Source of the DNA: Pseudanabaena sp. Chao 1811
GTDB taxonomy: Bacteria > Cyanobacteriota > Cyanobacteriia > Pseudanabaenales > Pseudanabaenaceae
DNA length: 64,000 bases
NCBI RefSeq assembly: GCF_027942295.1
Contig: NZ_CP101416.1
Location: 2,210,001 to 2,274,000, forward strand
Direction: 5' to 3'
The notes under the pieces were generated by a model. The model was not told the origin of the DNA. It made no database searches and worked only from the letters and a program-made list of their open reading frames with translations. The position numbers and the translations under genes were made by a program. This document shows, piece by piece, positions 25,008 to 33,896 of the stretch; positions within the stretch are counted from its first letter, which is position 1, and each line of letters begins with the position of its first letter.

Positions 25008-26910
25008 TTCTTTGTGATTGGATTTCGGCAAAGGCTTGTTCAAAATCTTCATTCGTAATTCGCAAATTTTCTAGTTGATTTTCTAATTGATTAGAGTAAT
25101 CACGTTGATGACGACGAATCGCAAAGATCGCCGCACGGTTACTTAAGAAAGCAAGATCAGCTCCATTCCAATTTTCCGTCCGTTCTGCCCAGATTTCTAA
25201 ATTGAGATGACGATCAAGGGGGCGATCGCGATTATGTACTTCCAAAATCGCACGACGACTATCGGTATCAGGTAAATCCACCATCATATGCAGTTCAATT
25301 CTGCCCGATCGCAATAATGCAGGATCGATAAAATCGCGACGATTAGTTGCGCCAATTACGAGTAATCCTTCCGCCGATTGCAACCCATCGAGTTCTGTGA
25401 GTAGTTGACCAATTACGCGATCGCTGACACCACTATCGCCTTGATAGCTACCTCGTGCAGGAGCAAGGGTATCAATCTCATCAATAAAAATCACACAGGG
25501 GGAAGCCTGTCTTGCTTGGGCAAATAACTGACGGATGGATTGTTCAGAAGCTCCTACCCATTTTGTCAGTAACTCTGAACCTGCAACGGAAATAAAATTG
25601 GCTTGAGCTTGAGTGGCGATCGCCTTTGCCAGTAAAGTCTTTCCTGTTCCAGGTGGACCATAGAGTAGCACACCACGCGCCGCCTTAGCACGAGTATGGG
25701 CATAGAGTGCGGGATCGACTAATGCTCCTGCCACAGCTTCTTGGAGCGTTTGCTTGACTGTAGCGAGTCCGCCAATTTCTGCCCATTGGACTTTGGGAAC
25801 TTGAATTTGGAGCGATCGCAATACAGCAGGTTGGACTTGCTTCAGCGCAAATTCAAAGTCTTCACGATTTACATTCAGATTCTCAGGAATATCAACTACA
25901 CTGGCAACCTGACGACGCAGAGCATTAGTTGCCGCCACTTGGCATAGTCCTTTAATATCTGCTCCCACATAACCATAGGCACGATCGGCAATATCTTCCA
26001 AATCCACATCACTGGTTAATGGCATTGATCGCGTATGGATTTCGAGAATCTCTCGACGTGCTTTGCGATCAGGTATGGGAAAAATAATCTCGCGATCAAA
26101 TCTCCCCGGACGACGGAGAGCAGGATCGATCGCATCAGGACGATTAGTTGCTGCTAGGACAATCACACCCTTGGTTTCCGCAAATCCATCCATTAAACCT
26201 AGCAACTGTGCTACTAGGCGCTTTTCTACTTCTCCTTCCACATTTGCCCGATTGGGAACGAGCGCATCAATTTCATCGATAAAAATTAGACAGGGGGAGG
26301 ATTTGGCGGCTTTCTCAAATACTTGTCTTAACCGAGTTTCCGCTTCGCCATAATATTTGCTAATAATTTCAGGCCCCACGATCGCAATGTAATTTACGCC
26401 TAATACATTGGCTAGCGATCGTGCCGTCAAGGTTTTGCCTGTTCCCGGAGGTCCCACTAATAACACACCCTTAGGTGGTTCTAAGCCCAACTTGGCTAGT
26501 ACATCTGGGCGTTTGAGAGGAATCTCTACTAAATCCCGCAATTGCGCTAGGGTATCGCCTAAGCCACCTACTAATTCGGCGATCGCTTGGGGCTTGTCCT
26601 TGGAAAATTGCTCTGAGGTTGGTTCAGGTTTGACCACATCAGGCGATGTTACTTCGCTATTTCCACCTGTTGCCGTAGCAGCACGGGGCGATCGGGGAAT
26701 ATTACTCCGTCGAGGAATGCTGGACAAAGGACGTGATGTGACATTTACCTCTGTGTGAATCTCGCCAGATTTTTGTTTCTCTTCGAGTTTTTGCGCCAGA
26801 TCGATGAGCTGATCGAGATTTAGCAACTGCTTGACATCATCTACTAGAGATTCTAGACCTTCCACTTTAAAGGCAAATTTGTCCTTAAAACTATCTTTGT
26901 CATTACTCAT
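25003..26910 (-). CDS. Double-AAA ATPase, CDC48/VAT-like
   Basis: The 635-residue protein has two AAA modules. D1: Walker A GPPGTGKT at 153-160, Walker B IDEID at 211-215 and arginine-finger region RRPGRFD at 266-272. D2: GPPGTGKT at 418-425, IDEID at 476-480 and RSGRIEL near 560. D1 and D2 look like CDC48/p97 and VAT, hexameric unfoldases. The first 110 residues are not the CDC48 N-domain but a short helical part and a disordered Ser/Pro-rich linker, so adaptor binding must differ. It is divergent from the gamma-glutamylcyclotransferase-like gene. Substrates are unknown. Confidence 0.88.
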   Translation of the reverse strand: MSNDKDSFKDKFAFKVEGLESLVDDVKQLLNLDQLIDLAQKLEEKQKSGEIHTEVNVTSRPLSSIPRRSNIPRSPRAATATGGNSEVTSPDVVKPEPTSEQFSKDKPQAIAELVGGLGDTLAQLRDLVEIPLKRPDVLAKLGLEPPKGVLLVGPPGTGKTLTARSLANVLGVNYIAIVGPEIISKYYGEAETRLRQVFEKAAKSSPCLIFIDEIDALVPNRANVEGEVEKRLVAQLLGLMDGFAETKGVIVLAATNRPDAIDPALRRPGRFDREIIFPIPDRKARREILEIHTRSMPLTSDVDLEDIADRAYGYVGADIKGLCQVAATNALRRQVASVVDIPENLNVNREDFEFALKQVQPAVLRSLQIQVPKVQWAEIGGLATVKQTLQEAVAGALVDPALYAHTRAKAARGVLLYGPPGTGKTLLAKAIATQAQANFISVAGSELLTKWVGASEQSIRQLFAQARQASPCVIFIDEIDTLAPARGSYQGDSGVSDRVIGQLLTELDGLQSAEGLLVIGATNRRDFIDPALLRSGRIELHMMVDLPDTDSRRAILEVHNRDRPLDRHLNLEIWAERTENWNGADLAFLSNRAAIFAIRRHQRDYSNQLENQLENLRITNEDFEQAFAEIQSQRN

Positions 26911-27054
26911 CGATGCTGGTTTCCTATTGATAATCTTCTGGACGGCGACTACATTCTATGTTAGCTCTGATATAGGGGCGATCGCATCAGCATAAAGTAG
27001 AAGCGAGTTTAGACTTCGCTCAACCCATGAATATAAAAATATCATGACAAAATC

Positions 27055-27498
27055 ATGACAGAAAATCACCCAAGTCCTGACCAATGCCATGTCTTTGTCT
27101 ATGGCACGCTCAAGCCTAACGAATCTAACTATGACCAATATTGTGCTGGTAAAGTAATCGCTCAGCAACAGGCGATCGCCTATGGTGAATTATTTGCTCT
27201 GCCGATGGGTTATCCCGCGATGACCATTGGTAATATGCAGATATATGGATATGTGCTTACATTTCCCGATGACATTATCTTAGAAGCTATGGATGGGTTA
27301 GAAGACTATCAAAGCGATCGGGCTACTTCTGAAAATTTATATAATCGTCAAAAGATAGAAACTTTTGATCTCGCAGGAAGTTTTCTAGGCTTGGCATGGG
27401 CTTACTTAATGACCAAAGAACAGGTAATCAAATTTGCAGGCAGCGCTCAGACTGATGGATGGTGGAGTAGTTTTTCAGGCGATCGCCCCAAATTTTGA
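27055..27498 (+). CDS. Gamma-glutamylcyclotransferase-like (AIG2 family) protein
   Basis: The 147-residue protein has the N-terminal VFVYGTLKPNESNYDQY motif of the AIG2/GGCT fold, and YGELFALPMGYPAM. The family cyclises gamma-glutamyl amines or glutathione products to 5-oxoproline. The segment FPDDIILEAMDGLEDY holds acidic residues where the catalytic Glu usually lies. It precedes tsf by 131 bases, where rpsB is usually found. Confidence 0.78.
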   Translation: MTENHPSPDQCHVFVYGTLKPNESNYDQYCAGKVIAQQQAIAYGELFALPMGYPAMTIGNMQIYGYVLTFPDDIILEAMDGLEDYQSDRATSENLYNRQKIETFDLAGSFLGLAWAYLMTKEQVIKFAGSAQTDGWWSSFSGDRPKF

Positions 27499-27629
27499 AA
27501 ACCTTGTGTACACGGAATTGTGATAACTTAGAGTACTGCAAACAACATTTTAGAGATATTTTCGGCAACGAGCAAAACTCCAAGCTCCTCGAAATGTTGC
27601 CCTAGAGATCCCAAAACAAGCTTATTAAT
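27499..27629 (+). promoter_or_regulatory. Leader region of tsf
   Basis: The 131-base spacer contains GGCAAC and GTTGCC arms around a GAG/CTC inner pair (about 27564-27601), a possible leader stem before the tsf ATG. The usual upstream rpsB is absent, so tsf must be transcribed from here or from the gene before. Confidence 0.4.
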
Positions 27630-28349
27630 ATGGCAGACATTACAACCCAACAAATTCAAGAACTACGCGCCAGAACTGGTGCAGGTATCAAAGACTGTAA
27701 AGCAGCTCTAGTTGATTCTGAAGGCGATTTCACCAAAGCTACCGAATACCTCAGACAAAAAGGGCTAGCTTCTGCGGTCAAAAAAGCAAGCCGTGCTGCC
27801 ACAGAAGGCATCGTTCATAGTTATATTCACTTTGGTAGCCGTATTGGTGTGCTAGTCGAAGTTAACTGCGAAACCGACTTCGTAGCCCGTCGTGAAGAAC
27901 TTAAAGACCTAGCTGACAGCGTAGCTAAGCAAATTGCTGCTAGCCCTAACGTAGAATACGTCAGCGTAGCTGATATTCCTGCCGAATTTGTCGAAAAAGA
28001 AAAGCAAATCGAAGCAGGTAAAGACGACCTTGCTAGCAAACCCGCAGCCATCCGCGACAAAATTGTACTTGGTCGTATCGAAAAGCGCCTCAAAGAATTG
28101 TGCCTACTCGATCAGCCATATATCAAAGATCAAAGCATTACCGTTGACGAGTTGGTTAAGCAAACTGGTGCTAAACTCAGCGAAAACGTTAAGGTGCGTC
28201 GCTTTGTCCGTTTTGTAGTTGGCGAAGAAATTGCTTCTGAAACTCCTGAAGCCCCTGCTCCTGTAGTAGAAGCCCCTGCTCCTGTAGCAGAAGCTCCTGC
28301 TGAAGAGCCTAAAAAAGACAAAAAAGAAGATAAGAAGAAAAAGAAATAA
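27630..28349 (+). CDS. tsf: Elongation factor Ts
   Basis: The 239-residue protein exchanges GDP for GTP on EF-Tu. The N-terminal UBA-like helix ([21 protein letters not shown]) and core NCETDFVAR are canonical, and the shorter length is typical of cyanobacterial and mitochondrial EF-Ts. The last 35 residues are a Pro/Ala/Glu tail ([20 protein letters not shown]) ending in a lysine run ([12 protein letters not shown]), not part of the core fold. rpsB, its usual partner, is not next to it. A 32-bp perfect palindrome follows. Confidence 0.95.
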   Translation: MADITTQQIQELRARTGAGIKDCKAALVDSEGDFTKATEYLRQKGLASAVKKASRAATEGIVHSYIHFGSRIGVLVEVNCETDFVARREELKDLADSVAKQIAASPNVEYVSVADIPAEFVEKEKQIEAGKDDLASKPAAIRDKIVLGRIEKRLKELCLLDQPYIKDQSITVDELVKQTGAKLSENVKVRRFVRFVVGEEIASETPEAPAPVVEAPAPVAEAPAEEPKKDKKEDKKKKK

Positions 28350-28398
28350 AGTTCAAGAGGTTGGGTGTTATGTAATATCCAGCCTCTTAGCTATATAA

Positions 28399-28430
28399 GT
28401 TTTCAAATGAGCATATGCTCATTTGAAAAC
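28399..28430. terminator. Perfect 32-bp palindrome after tsf
   Basis: GTTTTCAAATGAGCAT is followed directly by its complement with no loop bases. It lies 50 bases after the tsf stop codon. As RNA it would fold with a small forced loop. Confidence 0.6.
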
Positions 28431-28524
28431 AAAAAATCAATCTCAGTAAGGTTTTTAAGTTGTTATGTTGCCTCAGACAAAATAACAATCGCTGTAAATA
28501 CTGTGCATTTTTGAGCTGTGAATT

Positions 28525-29133
28525 ATGACGACGCTGGTGCGTATTGATAAAGATATTCAAAATATCCAACAGTCGATCGCTGATGTGATCAGTCGTATCG
28601 ATGTCATTCATCTAGAGTACTCACAGGCGATCGCCAAAGCTGTGCAGCAACAAATTTTGCTCACCGTCTTTAGTTTTTGTACTCAAAAATGTCCTGACGC
28701 ATTTCTGGCACTATCCCTATCAGAGCGGCAGAAACTGCAAGCATCTCTACGCAAAACAATTCAGTCTCTCTGCGATCAGATGCAAAAGACCCTCGAAGAA
28801 TGCGATCGCGACAGTCGCACCAATCAAGAAAATCTCGATAACCTCCTCAGTAAACTCCTCAACAAAAGCATCGAGACCCTAAACCAGCTTTTAGTTGAGC
28901 ATAAAGTTTTAAACGCCCCAGACCCCAAGGCTCAAGACGATAAAACGCCTCAGATGACCATTCGTCTTGCCGAAATTGAGTTTACCGATCGCAATGTGAT
29001 GTCCTGTCGTGGCGAAATGCGCGTTTTATCAGCGAGACTAGCGCATTTGCAAAATGAGTTAGCCAAAAAACATCAACAAAAGATGATTGCTGAAGCTGAA
29101 TTAGCATGGCGATCGGCATGGACAGAATCATAG
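28525..29133 (+). CDS. Conserved hypothetical coiled-coil protein
   Basis: The 202-residue protein is mostly helical: a heptad-rich start (IDKDIQNIQQSIADVISRID), a middle with LQASLRKTIQSLCDQMQKTL, and a C-terminal coiled coil (RVLSARLAHLQNELAKKHQQK). There is no signal peptide or membrane segment. No function can be assigned. It is followed at 48 bases by the SUI1-type gene. Confidence 0.7.
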   Translation: MTTLVRIDKDIQNIQQSIADVISRIDVIHLEYSQAIAKAVQQQILLTVFSFCTQKCPDAFLALSLSERQKLQASLRKTIQSLCDQMQKTLEECDRDSRTNQENLDNLLSKLLNKSIETLNQLLVEHKVLNAPDPKAQDDKTPQMTIRLAEIEFTDRNVMSCRGEMRVLSARLAHLQNELAKKHQQKMIAEAELAWRSAWTES

Positions 29134-29164
29134 TAAAGAAATGGCTTAAGCCTTTTTTTACTAT
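29131..29164. repeat. Hairpin between the coiled-coil gene and the SUI1-type gene
   Basis: TAGTAAA and TTTACTA arms enclose GGCTTAAGCC and a T run. It starts at the stop codon of the upstream gene, 18 bases before the SUI1-type ATG. Confidence 0.5.
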
Positions 29165-29181
29165 GATTTATAAAAAAAGCT

Positions 29182-29511
29182 ATGACTAAAAATCGTGTAG
29201 TTTATCGAGAATTCGGCACACCAGAAGAAGACGATGCCGATAATAATGGGGTTGATTTGCCACCACAACAGCAAAATATTCGCATTCAAGCTACTCGCCG
29301 AGGTCGTGGTGGTAAAACTGTGACTGAAGTGACAGGCTTTCAAACTACACCCGAAAATCTCGCTAAGCTCACCAAACAGCTAAAAAATCAATGCGGCGCA
29401 GGTGGTACAGCAAAGGATCAAGCGATCGAGATTCAAGGTGATTGCGCTCAGAAAATATTACAAATCTTGCTAGGTTTAGGCTACAAAGCCAAAGTAAGCG
29501 GTGGTAAATAA
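29182..29511 (+). CDS. SUI1/eIF1-type translation factor (YciH-like)
   Basis: The 109-residue protein has the SUI1 fold: RIQATRRGRGGKTVTEVTGF, then LTKQLKNQCGAGGTAKD and IEIQGDCAQKILQILLGLGYKAK. In bacteria YciH-type proteins resemble eukaryotic eIF1 and affect start-site fidelity on the small ribosomal subunit. The acidic N-terminus (PEEDDADNNG) is usual in cyanobacterial members. Confidence 0.88.
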   Translation: MTKNRVVYREFGTPEEDDADNNGVDLPPQQQNIRIQATRRGRGGKTVTEVTGFQTTPENLAKLTKQLKNQCGAGGTAKDQAIEIQGDCAQKILQILLGLGYKAKVSGGK

Positions 29512-29545
29512 TAAGGAGAAGTCGCGCCGCGCCCCCTCCTCCTTG

Positions 29546-30085
29546 TTAGCGTTTTAGCCAACCAAAAATTTGATTGGGCGTAAGTTGTAAAGCCATCTCA
29601 TCTAAAACCGTTAAAGCCATATCTCCTCTAGCCAGTAGTAAAGGCTGATCGGGTACAAAGACCATAATTACCTCTTCTTGGCTATCAATTAACCAACCAA
29701 GTTGCGTACCTTCGGCTAAACAATCCTGAATTTTGGCGATTAATTTAGTAACGCTTTGGTCTACCGATAGAATTTCGATGATCCAGTCTGGCGCACCTTG
29801 GATTGGCTGATTTGCAACAGGTATACGTCTTTGATGGACAATTGTTATATCTGGAACTACTGAGTTTTTGCTCAAAATACAACGCAGTTCTGGAAAAGCT
29901 TCATAGATACTGTTGGTATTGTCGATCGCCCTAACTAAGTGTTTTTGTAAAAGACTGTGATAGAAGGTAGGCATTGGCTTCTGCAAGACTTGTCCATGGA
30001 GTAGTTCCCAAGCTGGAGATTCTTCGATGTTGTGAAGTTGCATAAACTCAGTCAAGGTGACTGGTTGTAGGGCAGTGGAAACCAT
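29546..30085 (-). CDS. Uma2 family endonuclease (DUF820)
   Basis: The 179-residue protein has the Uma2 pattern, a PD-(D/E)XK relative very common in cyanobacteria: WELLHGQVLQKPMPTFYHSLL, SVVPDITIVHQRRIP, and PDWIIEILSVDQS followed by KIQDCLAEGTQLGWLID. The acidic pair D (VPDI) and E (IEIL) is present. The ATG at 30085 (MVSTALQ) is the usual N-terminus; a TTG at 30112 would add nine residues. The natural target of Uma2 proteins is unknown. Confidence 0.82.
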   Translation of the reverse strand: MVSTALQPVTLTEFMQLHNIEESPAWELLHGQVLQKPMPTFYHSLLQKHLVRAIDNTNSIYEAFPELRCILSKNSVVPDITIVHQRRIPVANQPIQGAPDWIIEILSVDQSVTKLIAKIQDCLAEGTQLGWLIDSQEEVIMVFVPDQPLLLARGDMALTVLDEMALQLTPNQIFGWLKR

Positions 30086-30112
30086 AAGCCAAGAACCCAC
30101 AAATAGGATCAA

Positions 30113-30421
30113 TTTCTAAACCCTATCATAATCAGTACTTATGAAACTTAACCGATCACTCCCATACTTGACTTAACACGTCGATTAGAGGCAAAGTCAA
30201 AAAACACTCCTAACCAAGACCTAGTAAAGATTTAGAGGTTTTAGCGCATAGTTAATTGCATGGTAGAGCGCTGATCAAAAACTACTAAAAAATATGATCC
30301 AAGCCCTCTCTTATAGTAACCATAGAAAAATACTGATGAAGTTAGGTATTTTCATTTAGAGATATCTTTGCAATAATCATAGAAATTTAATTATGGTTTT
30401 TTGTAAATAAATAGAGTTTAT
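30113..30421 (+). promoter_or_regulatory. Upstream region of the ndhF3-cup operon
   Basis: These 309 bases carry no gene and must hold the promoter of the inducible CO2-uptake operon. In other cyanobacteria the LysR-type NdhR/CcmR controls this operon. I see AT-rich repeats such as CCATAGAAAAAT and CATAGAAATTTAATTATGG but no site I would assign to NdhR with confidence. Confidence 0.45.
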
Positions 30422-32257
30422 ATGATAAACAACTGGCTGGACACGATCTGGCTGATTCCCTGCTATTCCCTGATAGGAGCGATGCTATCGATCATCTGGT
30501 TTCCCGCGATTACCCGCAAAACGGGACCAAGACCAGCAGGCTACGTCAATATCCTGATGACATTTTTATCCTTTGTTCATGCGATCGCCGCCTTGACCGT
30601 AGCTTGGGGACAGCCAGCATACTCACTATCCTTTCCTTGGCTAGCAGTGGGAGGGCTAAACTTTACCATTGACCTCCAAATTTCTGATCTGAACATTGGT
30701 GCGATCGTTTTGATTGCGGGCATCAATCTCCTCGCTCAGATCTATGCAGTGGGTTACATGGAAATGGATTGGGGCTGGGGCAGATTCTTTGCTTTACTCG
30801 CACTCTTTGAAGCAGGGATGTGCTCTCTCGTTCTTTGCAATTCCCTCTTTTTTAGCTACGTCATTCTGGAAATCCTCACCTTAGGAACCTACTTGCTGGT
30901 TGGTATTTGGTATAACCAATCCCTCGTGGTAACTGGTGCAAGGGATGCCTTTTTAACTAAGCGCGTTGGCGACTTATTTCTATTAGTTGGTGTAGTTGGT
31001 TTGCTACCCCTCACTGGCACTTGGAACTTTACCGAACTAGCAGAATGGGCAAGGACTACCGATATTAATCCGACGACTATTTCTCTCGTGACCCTAGCGT
31101 TAATTGTTGGACCTATGGGTAAATGCGCCCAATTCCCATTGCATCTTTGGCTCGACGAAGCAATGGAAGGTCCTTTACCTAGCACCATCCTGCGTAATTC
31201 CGTAGTTGTGGCAACAGGCGCTTGGATATTAGTAAAACTTCAGCCTCTCATTTCCATATCCCCTTTGACACAGCAGGTAGTGATTGCCATTGGTGCAGCG
31301 ACTGCCCTTGGAACCGTCTTAATCTCCATTGCTCAAATTGATATCAAGCGATCGCTATCCTATTTGACCAGTGCATTTATGGGACTAATTTTTATATCCG
31401 TTGGTGTTGATGATATTCACAGTGCCTATACTTTGATTTTGTCCCATGCCTTAGCGATCGCCCTACTATTGATGTCCATTGGTAGCATCATTTCTAACGC
31501 AGTTACCCAAGACCTCTCTTTGATTGGTGGTCTCTGGAAACGCCGCCCCGTTTCTGGTTTATGTTTCTTAGTAGGCATCCTTGCCTTGATTGCATTCCCT
31601 CCCTTTGGTGGTTTCTGGGCAATGCTGGATTTGATTTCCGAACTTTGGCAAAAGAACATCGCCTTAGCCGAACTTTTGCTATTGATTAACGGACTGATTG
31701 CCTTCAGCTTAATGCGTGTATTCGGACTGATTTGGGGTGGTAAACCCAAGCAAATGACCGAAAGATCCGTAGAACCGCTATGGCTCATTGTTCTACCGAT
31801 GACTATTTTGGCAGGTATTGTTTTACACACTCCTCAAATGCTGACAGCTTGGGGCATTATCCCCGCTTGGGCAGTCATACTCAAGCCTGAATCTTTACTG
31901 CTCTTAGGTTCAAGCAGCATGGGACTAGCCGCAGGTGGATATCTCTATCTCAATGAGCAAGTCAGTAAGCCAATTCAACTTCCTTGGCGAGATCTCCAAA
32001 ATTTCTTTGCCTACGACTTCTATACGCCCAAACTCTATAAAGTCACAATTGTAGGACTGGTAGATAGCGTCTCACATGCGATGTACTGGTTTGATCGCTT
32101 CTTTGTTGATGGAGTCGGCAATCTTTTTGGTCTAGCCACCCTGTTTAGTGGGCAAAACTTACGTTACAGCACCTTTGGACAGTTACAACTCTATACGCTA
32201 ACGATCATGGTTGGCATTGGCGTTCTCCTGTTATTGCTATTCAATCGGACTCTCTAA
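30422..32257 (+). CDS. ndhF3: NDH-1 subunit NdhF3 (CO2-uptake type)
   Basis: The 611-residue integral membrane protein belongs to the NuoL/NdhF proton-pumping family, with many hydrophobic helices and the conserved KRVGDLFLLVG, PLHLWLDEAMEGPLPSTIL and SRNSV-like regions. NDH-1 complexes with the variant subunits NdhF3, NdhD3 and CupA use ferredoxin electrons to drive CO2 hydration in the thylakoid region. The neighbours ndhD3, cupA and cupS identify this as the F3 type (NDH-1MS), the low-CO2-inducible high-affinity form, rather than the F4 constitutive form. Confidence 0.9.
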   Translation: MINNWLDTIWLIPCYSLIGAMLSIIWFPAITRKTGPRPAGYVNILMTFLSFVHAIAALTVAWGQPAYSLSFPWLAVGGLNFTIDLQISDLNIGAIVLIAGINLLAQIYAVGYMEMDWGWGRFFALLALFEAGMCSLVLCNSLFFSYVILEILTLGTYLLVGIWYNQSLVVTGARDAFLTKRVGDLFLLVGVVGLLPLTGTWNFTELAEWARTTDINPTTISLVTLALIVGPMGKCAQFPLHLWLDEAMEGPLPSTILRNSVVVATGAWILVKLQPLISISPLTQQVVIAIGAATALGTVLISIAQIDIKRSLSYLTSAFMGLIFISVGVDDIHSAYTLILSHALAIALLLMSIGSIISNAVTQDLSLIGGLWKRRPVSGLCFLVGILALIAFPPFGGFWAMLDLISELWQKNIALAELLLLINGLIAFSLMRVFGLIWGGKPKQMTERSVEPLWLIVLPMTILAGIVLHTPQMLTAWGIIPAWAVILKPESLLLLGSSSMGLAAGGYLYLNEQVSKPIQLPWRDLQNFFAYDFYTPKLYKVTIVGLVDSVSHAMYWFDRFFVDGVGNLFGLATLFSGQNLRYSTFGQLQLYTLTIMVGIGVLLLLLFNRTL

Positions 32258-32287
32258 ATCTGGATCTTTTAAGTTGGACATAAAATT

Positions 32288-33805
32288 ATGCTCAGTGCGT
32301 TAATTTGGCTACCAGTAATTGGTGCTTTAGCGATCGCCTTGCTACCCCAAAATCAATCCAAAAAAGGCGCAATCATTGTTGCCAGTGCCATCCTTATCCT
32401 CGATGTGCTACTTCTGAAGCAATTTGATACTAATCTTGCCGCTTTTCAGCTATCCGAGAACCTACCTTGGCTCGAAAATCTTGGCTTAAACTATAGCCTT
32501 GGTGTCGATGGACTCTCCCTACCTTTAGTCGTCCTCAATGGCTTACTTACTTGGCTGATTATTTGTTTTTGTGAGCGCCAAATCAAGGAACGCTTCAAGC
32601 TCTTCCAAGTATTAATGCTATTAATTCATGCAGGGGTAAGTGGAGCTATGCTCTCAACTAATACCCTCTTGTTTGTCCTGTTTTACGAATTAGTATTAAT
32701 TCCCCTATATCTCATCATCGCAGTTTGGGGAGGTTTACAGCGTAGCTATGCTGCAATGAAGTTTCTCATCTTCACCGCAGTCTCAGGCATACTCGTATTA
32801 GTTGGCTTCTTAGCTTTAGGTTGGCTTACCGCTAACCCCACACCGATCTTTGACTATGCCACTCTCCAAACTCTTTCCTTACCTTTAGAAGTTCAACTTA
32901 CTTTGCTAATAGTTCTACTATTAGGATTTAGCATCAAAGCGCCCTTTGTCCCATTCCACACTTGGCTACCTGACACCTACGTGGAGTCTGCAACCCCCAC
33001 AGTAATGATGCTCGGTGGTATCGTTGCAAAATTAGGAACCTACGGTCTATTTCGTTTTTGTGTTGGTCTATTCCCCGATGCTTGGACGCTCTTATCTCCC
33101 TATATCGCAATTTGGGCAGGTTTAGGGGTTTTGTATGGAGCAATGGTAGCGATCGCCCAAAAGGATATCAAACGGATGGTAGCCTATAGCTCGATCGGTC
33201 ACATGAGTTATATTCTCTTGGCTGCTGCTGCTGCAACTCCTCTGAGCCTCATCGGTGGTATTGGTCAGATGGTTAGTCATGGCTTAGTTCTAGCCTTATT
33301 GTTCTATCTAGTTGGCGTAATCGAAGAGAAAGTTGGAACCAGAGATTTAGATTTGCTCAATGGCTTGCTCAATCCCTTACGTGGTCTGCCAACTACAAGC
33401 GCTCTGTTGATCTTAGGTGGGATGGCGAGTGCGGGTATCCCCGGACTAGTTGGATTTATTGCGGAGTTTCTAGTCTTCCAAGGTACTTTCACAAAATTCC
33501 CCATTCCAACGATTTTCTCCATCCTTGGCACAGGTTTAACTGCCGTTTATTTCGTGATTTTGCTCAATCGCACCTGTTTTGGCAAATTGGATAATGCGAC
33601 GGCATACTATCCCAAAGTGAGTGGTCTTGAACAATTACCTGCCCTAATTTTGACTGGATTGATTATCTTCCTAGGAGTTCAACCAGTATGGCTAGTCAAA
33701 TGGAGTGAAAAGGCAACAGTCAAGATTGCTGAGCAAGTAGAAGGTAATATCCTTGTTTCACAAAATCTAACTGAATCTCTGTCATCTCCTCTCATTAAAG
33801 ACTAA
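32288..33805 (+). CDS. ndhD3: NDH-1 subunit NdhD3 (CO2-uptake type)
   Basis: The 505-residue NuoM/NdhD-type antiporter-like subunit has GVDGLSLPLVVLNGLLTWL, FYELVLIPLYLIIAVWG and KAPFVPFHTWLPDTYVESAT, the last with the conserved Lys. It starts 30 bases after ndhF3 and forms the distal membrane arm with it. Type D3 is assigned from the operon context. Confidence 0.92.
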   Translation: MLSALIWLPVIGALAIALLPQNQSKKGAIIVASAILILDVLLLKQFDTNLAAFQLSENLPWLENLGLNYSLGVDGLSLPLVVLNGLLTWLIICFCERQIKERFKLFQVLMLLIHAGVSGAMLSTNTLLFVLFYELVLIPLYLIIAVWGGLQRSYAAMKFLIFTAVSGILVLVGFLALGWLTANPTPIFDYATLQTLSLPLEVQLTLLIVLLLGFSIKAPFVPFHTWLPDTYVESATPTVMMLGGIVAKLGTYGLFRFCVGLFPDAWTLLSPYIAIWAGLGVLYGAMVAIAQKDIKRMVAYSSIGHMSYILLAAAAATPLSLIGGIGQMVSHGLVLALLFYLVGVIEEKVGTRDLDLLNGLLNPLRGLPTTSALLILGGMASAGIPGLVGFIAEFLVFQGTFTKFPIPTIFSILGTGLTAVYFVILLNRTCFGKLDNATAYYPKVSGLEQLPALILTGLIIFLGVQPVWLVKWSEKATVKIAEQVEGNILVSQNLTESLSSPLIKD

Positions 33806-33896
33806 TGGACTAATTACCGTAATTAGCTTCTGGGTCGCCATTGAATGCAAGTTGCTCTATTAATACAGGAAAGATCAATACAGGAAAGATAAAACT

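Noticed and set aside
30113-30421. NdhR/CcmR operator in front of ndhF3
   Set aside because: A binding site is expected from other species but I could not point to a convincing match by eye.
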